Source: Lonicera japonica (lineage: Eukaryota; Streptophyta; Magnoliopsida; Dipsacales; Caprifoliaceae). From it: a DNA stretch of 64,000 bases. Made by a program: the position numbers and the translations under genes. The notes below the pieces were generated by a model, which saw nothing but the letters and a program-made list of their open reading frames with translations, ran no database searches and was not told where the DNA came from. Shown piece by piece: positions 21,340 through 32,699 of the stretch. The stretch is from the NCBI GenBank assembly GCA_021464415.1, contig CM038471.1, positions 12,522,373 through 12,586,372 of the forward strand, written 5' to 3'. The number at the start of each line of letters is the position of its first letter. Position 1 is the first letter of the stretch.

Positions 21340-22827
21340 TTCACAATTAGTTAAAAGTTACATAGTAAAGCCCTGCATGATTCTATAGTCCATCTCCAAT
21401 TCCAACTATAAAAGAGGAGGAAGGCTCAAGGTTTCAGTGGGTCTTATACCCACTAAGACAGAAGAAATTCTCTACTCTAGAATTTTTATTCTTGTATTCA
21501 GATATTAGTAAAAAATTTCTTTTAATTTTATTTGTTCATATTTCTGTTTCTAATTTCATTGTAAGTCAAAACATTATTAATTTTGTAATTTTATTTTAAA
21601 ATTTAATCATTCAATCAATTAATTTGTATATTTAAATTTGCAAGAAAACATTTATATGAAAATTTACAAATTTAATGGAAAAAAATATGAATTTATGAAA
21701 AATGTTGGAAACGATTGTTTCCTAATTTTCATTTCTAATTATCTTTATTGTAAATTTTTTATTTTATAAATATTCTAAAAAGGACTAGTGTGTAGTATTT
21801 AACTAAGTTTTATTTTTGTTTTATTAGAAAGAAGGTGAATGTTATTACCTTATTGGCAATAATGTAGAGTTGGCAAAAAAGGAATATTGGCTGAAAAAAA
21901 ATGTATCGCATCCGTATTTTCTAAATCCATACATACAAAGGATTTACTACTGAATGAACCAAAATTTAAAATTCAAAAAATAATTTTAATAAATTATATA
22001 TTTTTGGAATCTACTAATTGATGATATCTATAAAACAAGATCCTTCGTGAATATAATTTTTTATAAAAACAGTTCAAAAAAAATTATGAAATTTTAAATT
22101 TAAAGACTTCTAATGCGTTTATACTTAAGTTTAATTTAAAAAATTATTGTAATACCTAAGTCCAAATAAATTTAATATTTTCCAAAATCATATTTAAATT
22201 TTCTACTTAGTGCATGCAATGGGCCAACTGCATATCAATGATACTAAGGATATTCAAATATGCACGTTGTAATAATTTTTTAGGAGCTTTTGTGGGCAAT
22301 TATTTAAGTCTTGGAATTTTTTTTTTCATTTAGTGTCTCATAACAATTATTATATATCTTTGGTCTTTTATTATTTATTATTGTACTTCAATTTTTGCTT
22401 AAGCATGTCATTCGGCATGAATAATACCTAAGTAAGAATCATTGGTGATAAATCAATTAAACGTCATCACATTAGTAATTGGTTAGAATAATTGGCACTT
22501 TGGTAAATTTTCTAACCATTGATATTAATCATAAAATATTTAGATGCTTACGTCACTTTTATTCTCATTTAATCATCAAAACACGTTTTAAAGGGGGCTT
22601 ATTCAATTTGTTTCTTTCTTAATGTATTACCATATTAGTGCTTATATGTTAAGGGTGCCGTAGTTCTTTCTCCTTAATACCCCATAATACTTAAAATAGG
22701 ATGAATGATTTGATGTATGTTCTCTATCTTTCTTTTTTCTATTTTTTATCTCTTTTTTCATGCAAGATTTTTCTTACAAGTTGTTTAAAGAATGTGATTT
22801 CATGGAAAACCGAACATTTGTTAAAAC
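21340..22827 (+). other. LTR-like promoter sequence and AT-rich spacer at the head of copy A
   Basis: TATAAAAG at about 21407 is followed by GAGGAGGAAGGCTCAAGG. Upstream of the equivalent point in B lies the C-terminus of the decayed retroelement ORF, so I infer that this is that element's LTR. The rest is AT-rich and holds no recognised gene. Confidence 0.45.
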
Positions 22828-24327
22828 TGTAGGTCGGAAAACACCCTGGTGGGGAGGGGCCGGGGAGTGGGTGAATTGAATATGGTTTTTAAAACTTAAT
22901 TGTATTTTAAAAATGGTTTCAAATAAAGTTTAAAAAATAAAACTTTAATAGAATGTTTATCAATGAAGTAAGTGTATAAATCAACCACACAAGCAATCAA
23001 CAAACATAAGTACAAGAAAATAGAGAGCTTGAGTTTAAAGAGATTGGACCGAATGAGCTGCCAATGATGTTTTGTTTACACGGTTCGGTTGTTTAGACCA
23101 TACGTTTATGCCCGAATAGTGCCTCCGAGAAATTCCACTAAAACTGATTTTCTTCTGGGTGAAAATCAAACATATACAAGTGTATTTTTTCTTACAATAC
23201 TCTACAAGTGTTATTCTTCTTACAACACTCAACAAGTGTGATTCTTATTAGCACACTCAACACAAGAAATGCTCTTGTTATTTTATGAGAAAAACCTCTT
23301 ACAATTAGAATAATAAATTATTTTGGTGACAAACACCAATGTACAATAACTCTCAAGTGTATTTGAAGATCACAAATAATGCTCACATTAGAGTTATCAA
23401 GATTGATCAAAATATATAGCTCAAGAATGAGAAATATGATCAATGCATAAACTTGAAAACTTGGATAATGTAGATATATGAAAAAAGAGATTGTATGACC
23501 ATTCAAGTTGTTAAAAATGTGTCTAAGACCTCATATATATAGCTAGAAAAAGTTTATAGCCGTTGGAAGCAATTATCAAAAGTTATGGGTCAAAAGTAGA
23601 TAATTTTCAAATCTCCAACGGGTAGTTTCTGGGCCATCAGTCGACTGAGCAAGCTCATTAAGTAACCGAGGGCCATCAGTCGACTGAGGCTCAGCTCATC
23701 AGTCGATTAATGGGCACTGTCCCAACTTGCCAAAATCCCAACTTTTGGACTTTTAAATTTTAGCTCCAAAATTAATTCTAATACTTTAAGGACCTTAAGA
23801 ATATGTCCATAAGATACCTATTTTCGGGAAAACTCAAAATACGCTCAATTGAATTTAATATGAATTTATTTTGAAATCGATTTTTGTAAGAATGATGTTT
23901 TCAAAGGGATTTTGTTTCAACTTTGTTTTCAATCAATCAAACAATGATATATTATGTATTTGATCTATAAATAATCATAAAGTAAGAAACTTTACATTTA
24001 TCTAAGATACTCATTCAATATGAAAATAAACAAGTTTTCGAGAGCTTAGAAAGTTTATCGGGTTCCTCACTTGCTTTTGAGCTTTTGATCCTCATAAATA
24101 TAGCATTTTAAAAATGCTTTGATCATGTAGTTGTGAGTGAAGAAGACTAAGGTATTTTTTGAATACATTTGTAGATGACTGAATTCACCATCGGTTTTAT
24201 TGGTTTTATATTACGTAAGATAAATATTTTGATTGTGGCTATACTTGAAAATATTTCACAAATTAATTTACACATTATTAATTTTATTGTTATTATTAAA
24301 ACATGATTAGTGACTTTTAGGTCAACA
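22828..24327 (-). mobile_element. Copia-type solo LTR, 1.5 kb, minus strand
   Basis: Left end TGTAGGTCGG, right end GGTCAACA, with flanking AAAAC repeats (22823-22827 and 24328-24332). It aligns in reverse with the LTRs at 27719 and 30733 (for example the inverse of TTCACCCCCCTCTAGGG and of TGTTGACCT). It has its own palindromes: TCAGTCGACTGA at 23637-23648 and 23676-23687 and a decayed third near 23698. These lie upstream (minus sense) of CTATATATATGAG near 23535. Confidence 0.85.
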
Positions 24328-26354
24328 AAAACATCTTGCCAAAACACTTATCTCTTTTTAGCTTTCTCTTAAAATAGTAAGATTTTCAATTATTTGACCC
24401 TATATAGCTTAATTTTTACAAGAAAATTGATGCCTTTTGACCCCATTTTTTTTTATTATTATTTAAGAATTTTAACGAGTTAGTTTTACATTATACCTCA
24501 ATGGACCCATACCCCATGAGTTGGCCCCAACCCCGATCTTAAAATTTATAGGTCCTTGTTGCGTATCTACAATTGAAAATGTTATGTTTAACCGTAAAGT
24601 TGAATAATGACTAAAAAAAACTAATAAAGTTTTAAGAAAAGATGTATGAAAAAATGAGATAAGTAAATTTGTGAGATGTTCTAGCTATTAACTTTTTGAT
24701 TTTTCATGAAATCTAAAACTTTGTTAAGTGGATAAGAAAAAATTTACCTGAGAATGAGGAAAATTCGAAGAGCGTCTCACCAAATCATTCATTTTTTTTT
24801 TTTCGAATTTCTCACAAGATTTATTGTCTTTTCAATTATTTTAAATTTTGCAATCAAAAGCATACTCGGACACTTTTTTTTTGTGTCACGTTTGAATTAA
24901 CATGATGGATTAATCCCACAATTTCAAATTATAAGTACTCTCACTAGCTTCCCTTTTTGGAGGTTTAAAATTAATTAAAAGTCTCATTTCTATTTTTGGA
25001 CAAATGAACCAATTTTTGCAATAATAAATGAGTTCTACATTTTGGCATTTGGTTATGAACAAAATATGTTTACAAATTTAAGATTTAATATATATATATT
25101 ATGTTAAAAAAGGATTTTATTTGTCTTGTTTTGCTAACTTGACCCTGTACAACATATGTAATTATAAAAATAAATAAAGTTGTAAACACAATTTGACATG
25201 AAAAAATATAAAGTATAATAAGAACGTACATTTGTTAGTGAAATCAATAGTTGTGAAGGAGACAGAGTAATAATATAGAAAACTAACATATATTATGTGA
25301 CGATCAATCATCTATTAATTAAAATATTGTCATCCCTAGCTTTAACTCGGACCACAAATTTATTTATGGGTATCATAATAAAAACAAATACACACAATGC
25401 CAACAACCAATTGGAGAAAAAAAAATTGAGAGAAGAAATATTGTATAGAAAATAATGTGTTACACATTTTGTGTGATGAAATATGCTTATAAGACATGCA
25501 TATATGCACCCACGGCCCACTATCTTTCTACTCTATGTTAATTTCACTCTTTTTGAAAACTTAAAATTGATTCCTTTTATTCTACAATTTTCTTACTGAG
25601 ATTAATGATTTGAGTAAACCATTTTCAATATTAGTACAGTGGAAAAAGAGATGAGTTTTTCCACCTCACGCTCATATACGAATCACGGGAACTCCGTTTC
25701 CATTTCCCTCCCTCCCCTTAGCAATCATATCACATTAAGGACAAGGATATAGACGTATATTTTTGAAAAAAGAAATGCATAATATACCAAATTTTGCCTA
25801 AAATCATTTAGTTAATTTTGTTTTTTTTTATTTATGCAATATATATATTTAGTAAGTGGATCTAAGACTATTGATTAATGGTTTACTTGCTTCTATGGTA
25901 AATTGGGTTTTAGGTAATTTTGAAATTTAATAGAATTTTAAATTATATAACCAATTAAATGGTACTAAATGCGTGCCAAAAACTAAGACATCAAATGCAA
26001 CTTTCACATTTTCTCATGACTGATTTCAGTATAATTTGTGGTTAAAAGTAAAACTTGTTTAGTATTATATGATATGATAAATTAATTAATGAAAAAAAAA
26101 TTAAACTAGCAATTGAAAATGAAAAAGAAAAAAAAATTGAAATACGAGTTTGTGGTTATGAAAATTTCCGATCCTCTACGTTTTGAAATAAAGATAGAAG
26201 GAGAATGGCAAAGGGATAGATTGAGTTTTTGATTTTTAAATTTTGCTGGTCATGTTTGTACACACACGACACATGTTCAACTTCTAAGTTAAAATTAAAC
26301 AATAAGAATTTAATTTTGTTGCAAGAACACATTAATGAAAAGTAATATTGTATT
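24328..26354. other. AT-rich spacer with SINE remnant
   Basis: No gene is seen. A SINE remnant lies at about 25627-25730 (TTAGTACAGTGG and ATACGAATC boxes, tail lost). The rest matches copies B and, from 25420, C. Confidence 0.5.
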
Positions 26355-27147
26355 TGTCAACATATATAAATATCTTATATTAAGTATATAATTAATATAA
26401 TCAAATCTCATTTTTTCCCAAATCTCTTGATCTTATATTCCATATTTAAGCGATTCTGCATTCCTAATTTTATTATACTCTTAAACTTATATAAAAGGTT
26501 CTTATATTCTACATAGTATCATAGCGTTAAGATTTTCTTATACTGAAGTTTTAATCACTATTTTTCAATGCCAATAGGAGATTAATATTATCACCCACCA
26601 GACTACTCTCACCGTCTTATCTAAGCTGCATTTTCAACTCACTTTTTTCGTCGCCTCATCTAGCCGCCATGCTAGTCTCATCTAAAACCACCTCAAGTCA
26701 ATACCATCAATGCCATTAAAAAAAAAACAGTGTCCCGTAATTAATGGTACTGCCTTGTCATCTCACCATCATCAACCTATTACCTTCTACCCCACATCAT
26801 ATCACTGGCCTACCATCCATATCAAACACCACCATCTTCGTCAATCATCACCAGTATTGCATGTTATTATACTCCAAACAGGCAAACACCATCACCATCA
26901 CAGTTTAAAAAAAAAAAAAAAAACCAACCCAAACAATACCCACCAATACCCATCAAAACTAAACTCCCACTTTCAAACTCAAGTTAGTAATAGAGTATTC
27001 CCACCGCAGCCGGACCTCCTCACTCGTGTCGAACAACCAAAGCTGAACCTGTTGTCATCGATCTCTCATTTGCCATCTTAAACTTGAGGGGGTGTGAACA
27101 TATATATAAATATCTTATATTAGGTATATAATTAATATAATCAAATA
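26355..27147 (+). mobile_element. TRIM-like mini-retroelement
   Basis: A 159-bp LTR (26355-26513, TGTCAACATATA...TTCTACA) is followed by TAGTATCATAGCG, a near match to the initiator-Met tRNA primer site (TAGTATCAGAGCG in copy B). About 580 bp of non-coding interior follows. Then comes a purine tract, CTTGAGGGGG (27083-27092), and a truncated second LTR starting TGTGAACATATA (27093-27147). The size and parts fit TRIM elements. The 123-codon frame rich in His at 26710-27081 is not a gene: it contains homopolymers and is not kept in B. Confidence 0.55.
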
Positions 27148-27713
27148 TCAGTCTTTTGACGTAGTTTCATACAGCAATTTGAAATCTCTGCTGGCTGATA
27201 AAATTAAATAATTATTTTCTCTAACTCTTTCGAAAAACATTAATAATTAATAATCAAAACATAAAAGAAAAAATACTGAACTGAGTTTAGATCATCATAT
27301 ATAAACGGATAATTTAAATTAGATCATATCATTACTTACTACTTAAGAGCATTTAATATCATAGTTTCTTCTCGATCAATGAAAAAATTATTTGACTAGT
27401 TCTTAACTTAATTAATTTCAAAACCAAAATTATAATATTGATAGTACATGTGTATAGACACCCGCTGTAGGGTGCATTTGATTAAAAAAAATTAAAGGAT
27501 GATTAAAAATAAAACTAATTATTTTTCAAGAGTTACAAAAAGGAGAGTGTTTTGGTAGTATATTCTCGATTTTTTCCTTGTTCTTAATTATAAAAAAAAA
27601 TCAAATATTTTATTTCATAGAAAAGGCAAAACTAACATAACATATCACCAAACAATTATCCTTTTCCAACTTCTCATAAAAAAATATAATTTTTTCAACA
27701 TTTTTCAAATTTT
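27148..27713. other. AT-rich spacer, nothing recognised
   Basis: Non-coding, collinear with 52486-53050. No motif beyond A/T runs. Confidence 0.5.
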
Positions 27714-27718
27714 CTTTT

Positions 27719-29224
27719 TGTTGACCTAGAAGGTCTTAATCTAACTTTGATAATGACAAAAATTTAATCATGTGTTTTGAATGAATTTAGCTTAAATATT
27801 TTTAACAAGCTCCATTGAATTCCCGAAGCTTCTCGACGATCAAAACCGAAACCCTATCAAGTGTATCACCTCTTCATGAGATCCTCTCAACTCTCACAGT
27901 CAAACAATCATGTTCAAGATGGAACTCAAGCATTCAAGTGAAGAACAAATAAACTAGCTCAAGCACTTTGAAGAAATGTAAACTTGTTACACGAGTAAGT
28001 GTTTAGCTTTTTATGTAAAGTTATTATCATTGATCACAAACTAAGCTCAACTATGATTATGCATCATTCATTGCTTTCAAACTCTTTCAAAATCATATTT
28101 TGAATTGAACCTCTTTTGCAAAGCTATTTCTCATAAACCGGTTTTCTTGTAAAAATCATATATAATATATCCGGTTGATTTAATGCTCATAACCAACTCC
28201 AACATGCTTAGAATAACCTCTAGAACACTCCTCAAGCTTTCGATTGATTTTAGGTTTGAGTGTTCATGGGTGGGCAGAAGCATGTAGTCGACTACATGAT
28301 TAATTGGTGAGTCGACTACACCATGTAGTCGACTCCATGAATCTTGGGTGAGTCAACTACCAAGCCAAAAACTAGCCATTCAAAAATTGGTAAATGTCTA
28401 GTTTTGACCCATAACTCCTTGTAACCAATTTAAACGGCCATATTCTTTCACAAGCTATATATATAAGGTCTTAGACATGTTTTTACACACTTGAATGATC
28501 ATACAAACTCATTTTTCATACATTCTCAATATTCAAGTATTCAAGCTAATGCATTATTGATCATATTCATCATATTTGAGCTTAAACTTATTGATCAATC
28601 TTGATAACTCTAGTGTGAGCTTCAATTGTATTCTTTAAATACTTGAGAGTTGTTATTCATTGGTGTGAGTCACCAAATACTTTGTAATATTCTTTTGTGA
28701 GAGGTAAATCTCACAAGTGAGCAAGAAGGTCAATTCTTGTAAAGTGTAGTGAGACAATTACACTTGAATGATTGTGAGAGGTTAATCTCATAATTTAGCA
28801 AGAGAGATATCTTGTGTGAGTATTGTGGTAAAGCAATACTTGTAGAGTGTGTGAGAGGATACACTTGTAAAGGTTTGATCTTCACCTGGAAGAAGATTGG
28901 AATTAGTGGAACTTCTCGGGGAACTATCCGAGTGCGGAAGTAGGGTCTAACAAACCAAACCATGTGGACAAAAAGTCTTGGACTTCAAATTGGTTCAATC
29001 TTTCTAAACTCAAGCTCTCTATTTATTGCTATTTCTTTGCTTGTTTTTAGATTACTTATTTGTTTGCCTTAGGATTAATTCATTGATTGATTAATTGCTT
29101 GCTTTCCTTGATATATTAGTTTAGTAAATTAGTTTTGCTTAAATATCTTTCAAAAAGTATTTTATTCAGCATTAAGTTTTTAAAACCCAATTCACCCCCC
29201 TCTAGGGTTGATTTCCTACCAATA
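27719..29224 (+). repeat. 5' LTR of the gag-only Copia element
   Basis: 1506 bp, TGTTGACCTAGAAGG...CCTACCAATA (terminal CA mutated to TA). It differs from the 3' LTR by a few percent by eye and shares more variants with copy B's 5' LTR than with its own partner. Confidence 0.9.
28281..28466 (+). promoter_or_regulatory. Copia LTR promoter: GTCGAC palindromes then TATA
   Basis: CATGTAGTCGACTACATG (28281-28298, perfect 18-bp palindrome), GAGTCGACTACA (about 28309-28320), CATGTAGTCGACTCCATG (28322-28339, one arm mutated) and GAGTCAACTAC (about 28350-28360). CTATATATATAAGG follows near 28455. The 3' LTR repeats this at 31301-31380, with TATA near 31478. Confidence 0.5.
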
Positions 29225-29313
29225 ATTGGTATCAGAGGGTGTACTCTTGTTTTGATTTCACAATCTTAGAATCATCGATCATATCATATTATTAAGGAAC
29301 CGGCCGTTCCGAA

Positions 29314-30395
29314 GGTGCTTTTATTTATAGACCGCCATTGTTTGATGGCAAGAATTATAGTTATTGGAAAAATCGTATGTGTACATTTTTACAAGCTAAT
29401 GATTTTGAATAATGGAAGATTACACTTGTTGGACCTTATGAGATTACAAAACCCGATGAGAGAGGAAATTTTTTTCCTAAATCGGTATCCGAATATGATG
29501 AGCATAATATTAAGAAAATTCAAGTCAATGCTAAGGCTTTAAACTCATTACATTGTACTTTGACTATGGATGAGTACAACAAAATCTCTAGTTGCAAAAC
29601 CACAAAATAGATTTGGGACAAGCTTGAGGTTGCCCATGAAGGAACCTCTCAAGTCAAGGAGGACAATATTAATATACTTGTCCATGATTATGAATTATTT
29701 AAAATGGAGCCTAACGAGTCACTTGCTTCCATGTATAGTCGATTTTCTATTCTCACTAATGCTTTGGACCTTCTTGGCAAGGTTTATTTAAATGAAGAAA
29801 ATATTAGAAAAGTGTTTAGGATTCTTCCTAAGAAATGGCGACCTAAGGTGACGGCAATTCAAGAAGCTAAGAATCTCAAAACGCTTAGCATGGATGAGCT
29901 ATTGGGTTCATTAAAAACCCATGAGAAAGAGTTGGTAAGAGAAGAAGGAGAAGGTAAAGCAAATCCAATGGAAATATTTGCTTTAAAGCCAAACGAAGGA
30001 AATGGTGGAAAAGGAGATAGAGACATAGCCCTCATCTCCAGGAAATTTGAAAAATTCGTAGCAAAGAATAAATTCTCTCAAAGGAAGCTCAACAACAATC
30101 TCTCACCCTCAAAGAACCTCCATGATAGATCAACTGATCAAAAAGTTGATAATGATGAAAAAAAGTGCACTCATTGTCATGACCGGGACACTACAAGTTA
30201 AATTGTCTAGTTAGAAGAAAGGAGAAGATAGCAAAGAATGAAGAATTATATAAGAGATTGAAAGATGCTCTCAAAGGGAATTCAAGTGAATCGGATGAAG
30301 ACGAATCCGATATTAAGTCGAGTGATGAAGAGATGGCACACCTTTGCTTTATGGAAAAAGATGAGAAGGCATACAAATCATTGCCTCATCGATGA
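29314..30395 (+). pseudogene. Copia gag (UBN2 type) with CCHC zinc knuckle, broken
   Basis: Read in one frame from 29314: RPPLFDGKNYSYWKNRM, then stop TAA (29410-29412), IWDKLEVAHEGTSQVKEDNI after stop TAG (29608-29610), MYSRFSILTNAL, FRILPKKWRPKVTAIQEAKN and LKTLSMDELLGSLKTHEKEL. This order is the UBN2 gag of plant Copia elements. A zinc knuckle C-x2-C-x4-H-x4-C is visible at about 30165-30207, but a one-base deletion near 30185 puts its second half in another frame. The protein then ends in MAHLCFMEKDEKAY...stop (30395). Both stops and the deletion are shared with copy B, so the gene was dead before duplication. Confidence 0.85.
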
Positions 30396-30732
30396 AGCTC
30401 ATATGGAGACTACCATTTTCTCTCCGTGGCTTTGATCCCTTTTTAATGTTGTCATAGGGAAAAAAAATGTGTGTTGGTGGTAATCAATGTTAGTAAGACT
30501 TTAATTGCTTTGTGTCTTTAACATTGCTAATTGTTTTCTTTTGCAAACCTCATTTAAGATAAAAAAATGTTTTATTGGTTTTAAAACTATCTAAAATATT
30601 TGAAATGCTCTTAATTATCATTTATCTTATCTATGCATAAATTGAGGGGGATTCTATTTACAATCATATGCTATTTATGCTCATTATTGAAAACACACAT
30701 TAATTTATTGTCATCATCAAAAAGGGGGAGAT
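30396..30732 (+). other. 3' untranslated part of the Copia element with polypurine tract
   Basis: Non-coding. It ends in AAAAAGGGGGAGATT immediately before the 3' LTR, the expected plus-strand primer. Confidence 0.75.
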
Positions 30733-32236
30733 TGTTAACCTAAAAGGTCTTAATCTAATTTTGATAATGACAAAAAGTTAATCATGTGTATTTAACATGT
30801 GTTTTGAATGAATTTAGCTTTAATATTTTTAACAAGCTCCATTGAATTCCCGAAGATTCTCGACGATCAAAACCGAAACCCTATCAAGTGTATCACCTCT
30901 TCATGAGATCCTATCAACTCTCACAGTCAAGCAATCATGATAAAGATGGAACTCAAGCATTCAAGTGAAGAACAAATAAACTAGCTCAAGCACTTTGAAG
31001 AATTGTAAACTTATTACACGGGTGAGTGTTTAGCTTTTTATGTAAAGTTATTATCATTAAACTAAGCTCAACTATGATTATGTATCATTCATTGCACTTA
31101 AACTCTTTTAAAATCATAGTTTGAATTGAACCTCTTTTGCAAAGCTATTTCTCATAAACTGATTTTCTTGTAAAAATCATATATAATATATCCAGTTGAT
31201 TTAATGCTCATAACCAACTCCAACATGCTTAGAATAACCTCTAGAACACTCCTCAAACTTTCGGTTGATTTTAGGTTTGAGTGTTCATAGGTGGGCAGAA
31301 GTATGTAGTCGACTACATGATTAATTGGTGAGTCGACTACACCATGTAGTCGACTACATTAACCTTGGGTGAGTCGACTCCCAAGCCAAAAACTAGTCGT
31401 TGGAAAGTTGGTAAATGTCTAGTTTTAACCCATAACTCCTTGTAACCACTTCAAACGACCATATTCTTTCACAAGTTATATATATGAGGTCTTAGACATG
31501 TTTTTACACACTTGAATGATCATACAAACTCATTTTTCATACATTCTCAATATTCAAGTATTCAAGCTAATGCATTGATCATATTCATCATATTTGAACT
31601 TAAACTTATTAATCAATCTTGATAACTCTAATGTGAGCTTCAATTGTATTATTTAAATACTTAAGAGTTGTTATTAATTCATTGGTGTGAGTCACCAAAC
31701 ATTTTGTAATATTCTTTTGTGGGAGGTAAATATCACAAGTGAGCAAGAAGGTCAATTCTTGTAAATTGTAGTGAGACAATTACACTTAAGTGATTGTGAG
31801 AGGTTAATCTCATAGTTTAGCAAGAGAGATATCTTGTGCGAGTATTGTGGTGAAGAAATACTTGTAGAGTGTGTGAGATGATACACTTGTAAATGTTGGA
31901 TCTTCACCCGGAAGAATATTGGAATTAGTAGAACTTCTCGGGGAACTATCCGAGCGTGGAAGTATGGTCTAACAAACTGAACCGTATAGACAAAAAGTCT
32001 AGGACTTCAAATTTGTTCAATCTTTCTAAACGCAAGCTCTCTATTTATTGCTATTCATTTGCTTGTTTTTTAGATTGCTTATTTGACTAATTCTTTGATT
32101 GATTAATTGCTTGCTTTATTTGATATACTAGTTTAGTAAATTAGTTTTGCTTAAACATCTTTTGAAAAGTATTTAATTCTGCATTAAGTTTTTAAAACCC
32201 TATTCACCCCCTTCTAAGGTTGATTTTTGACCAACA
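30733..32236 (+). repeat. 3' LTR of the gag-only Copia element
   Basis: 1504 bp, TGTTAACCTAAAAGG...TTTGACCAACA, followed by target repeat CTTTT. Its palindromes at 31302-31319 and 31343-31360 are well kept. Confidence 0.9.
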
Positions 32237-32699
32237 CTTTTATCAAACACACTCGTAACATTGGATATTCTTTGACCTATAACAAGAAAAAAAAGTAAAA
32301 GTTAATTAAATAATTAAACACATGGCACTCAACTCAGGCTACTGAAACTGAGATATGGTATAACAGACTTCAAATCAATTCAATTGAGCAAAAAAAAATT
32401 AAAAAGAAGCTACTCTATTAATTAATATATATTAAAAAAGAAAATTAATATGTCTAAAACCACTTTAGCTCACCCCTCCATTTAATCCCAATGCCTGATC
32501 CTAGTTATTTCAAAGTAAAGTTAAGAACCAATTTAACTTTGAGATGAACGTAACTAATATAGCTAATGAACTAAAGTATGGTTTCAAGCCCTAAAAAACC
32601 ATTATGATCTTAATTAAGCCACTTTCAGTCCTTCCACAAAGTCAAGTCAATATTCCAATCCATCTCCCCCCAACTAAATCCTTTTTTCATGGCTGGTGG

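Larger units (their letters stand above)
27719..32236 (+). mobile_element. Gag-only Copia retrotransposon, 4.5 kb
   Basis: 5' LTR 27719-29224, primer-binding site TTGGTATCAGAG (from 29226, initiator-Met type), broken gag 29314-30395, polypurine tract AAAAAGGGGGAGA (30718-30730), 3' LTR 30733-32236, and target repeat CTTTT on both sides (27714-27718 and 32237-32241). Protease, integrase, reverse transcriptase and RNase H are absent, so the element relied on an autonomous relative. The gag reading frame passes straight into the 3' non-coding region, with no trace of pol. Confidence 0.9.

Noticed and set aside
26710..27081. 123-codon His-rich frame that might be a small protein
   Set aside because: Interior of the TRIM-like element. 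It depends on A-runs whose length differs in copy B, so the frame is not conserved.
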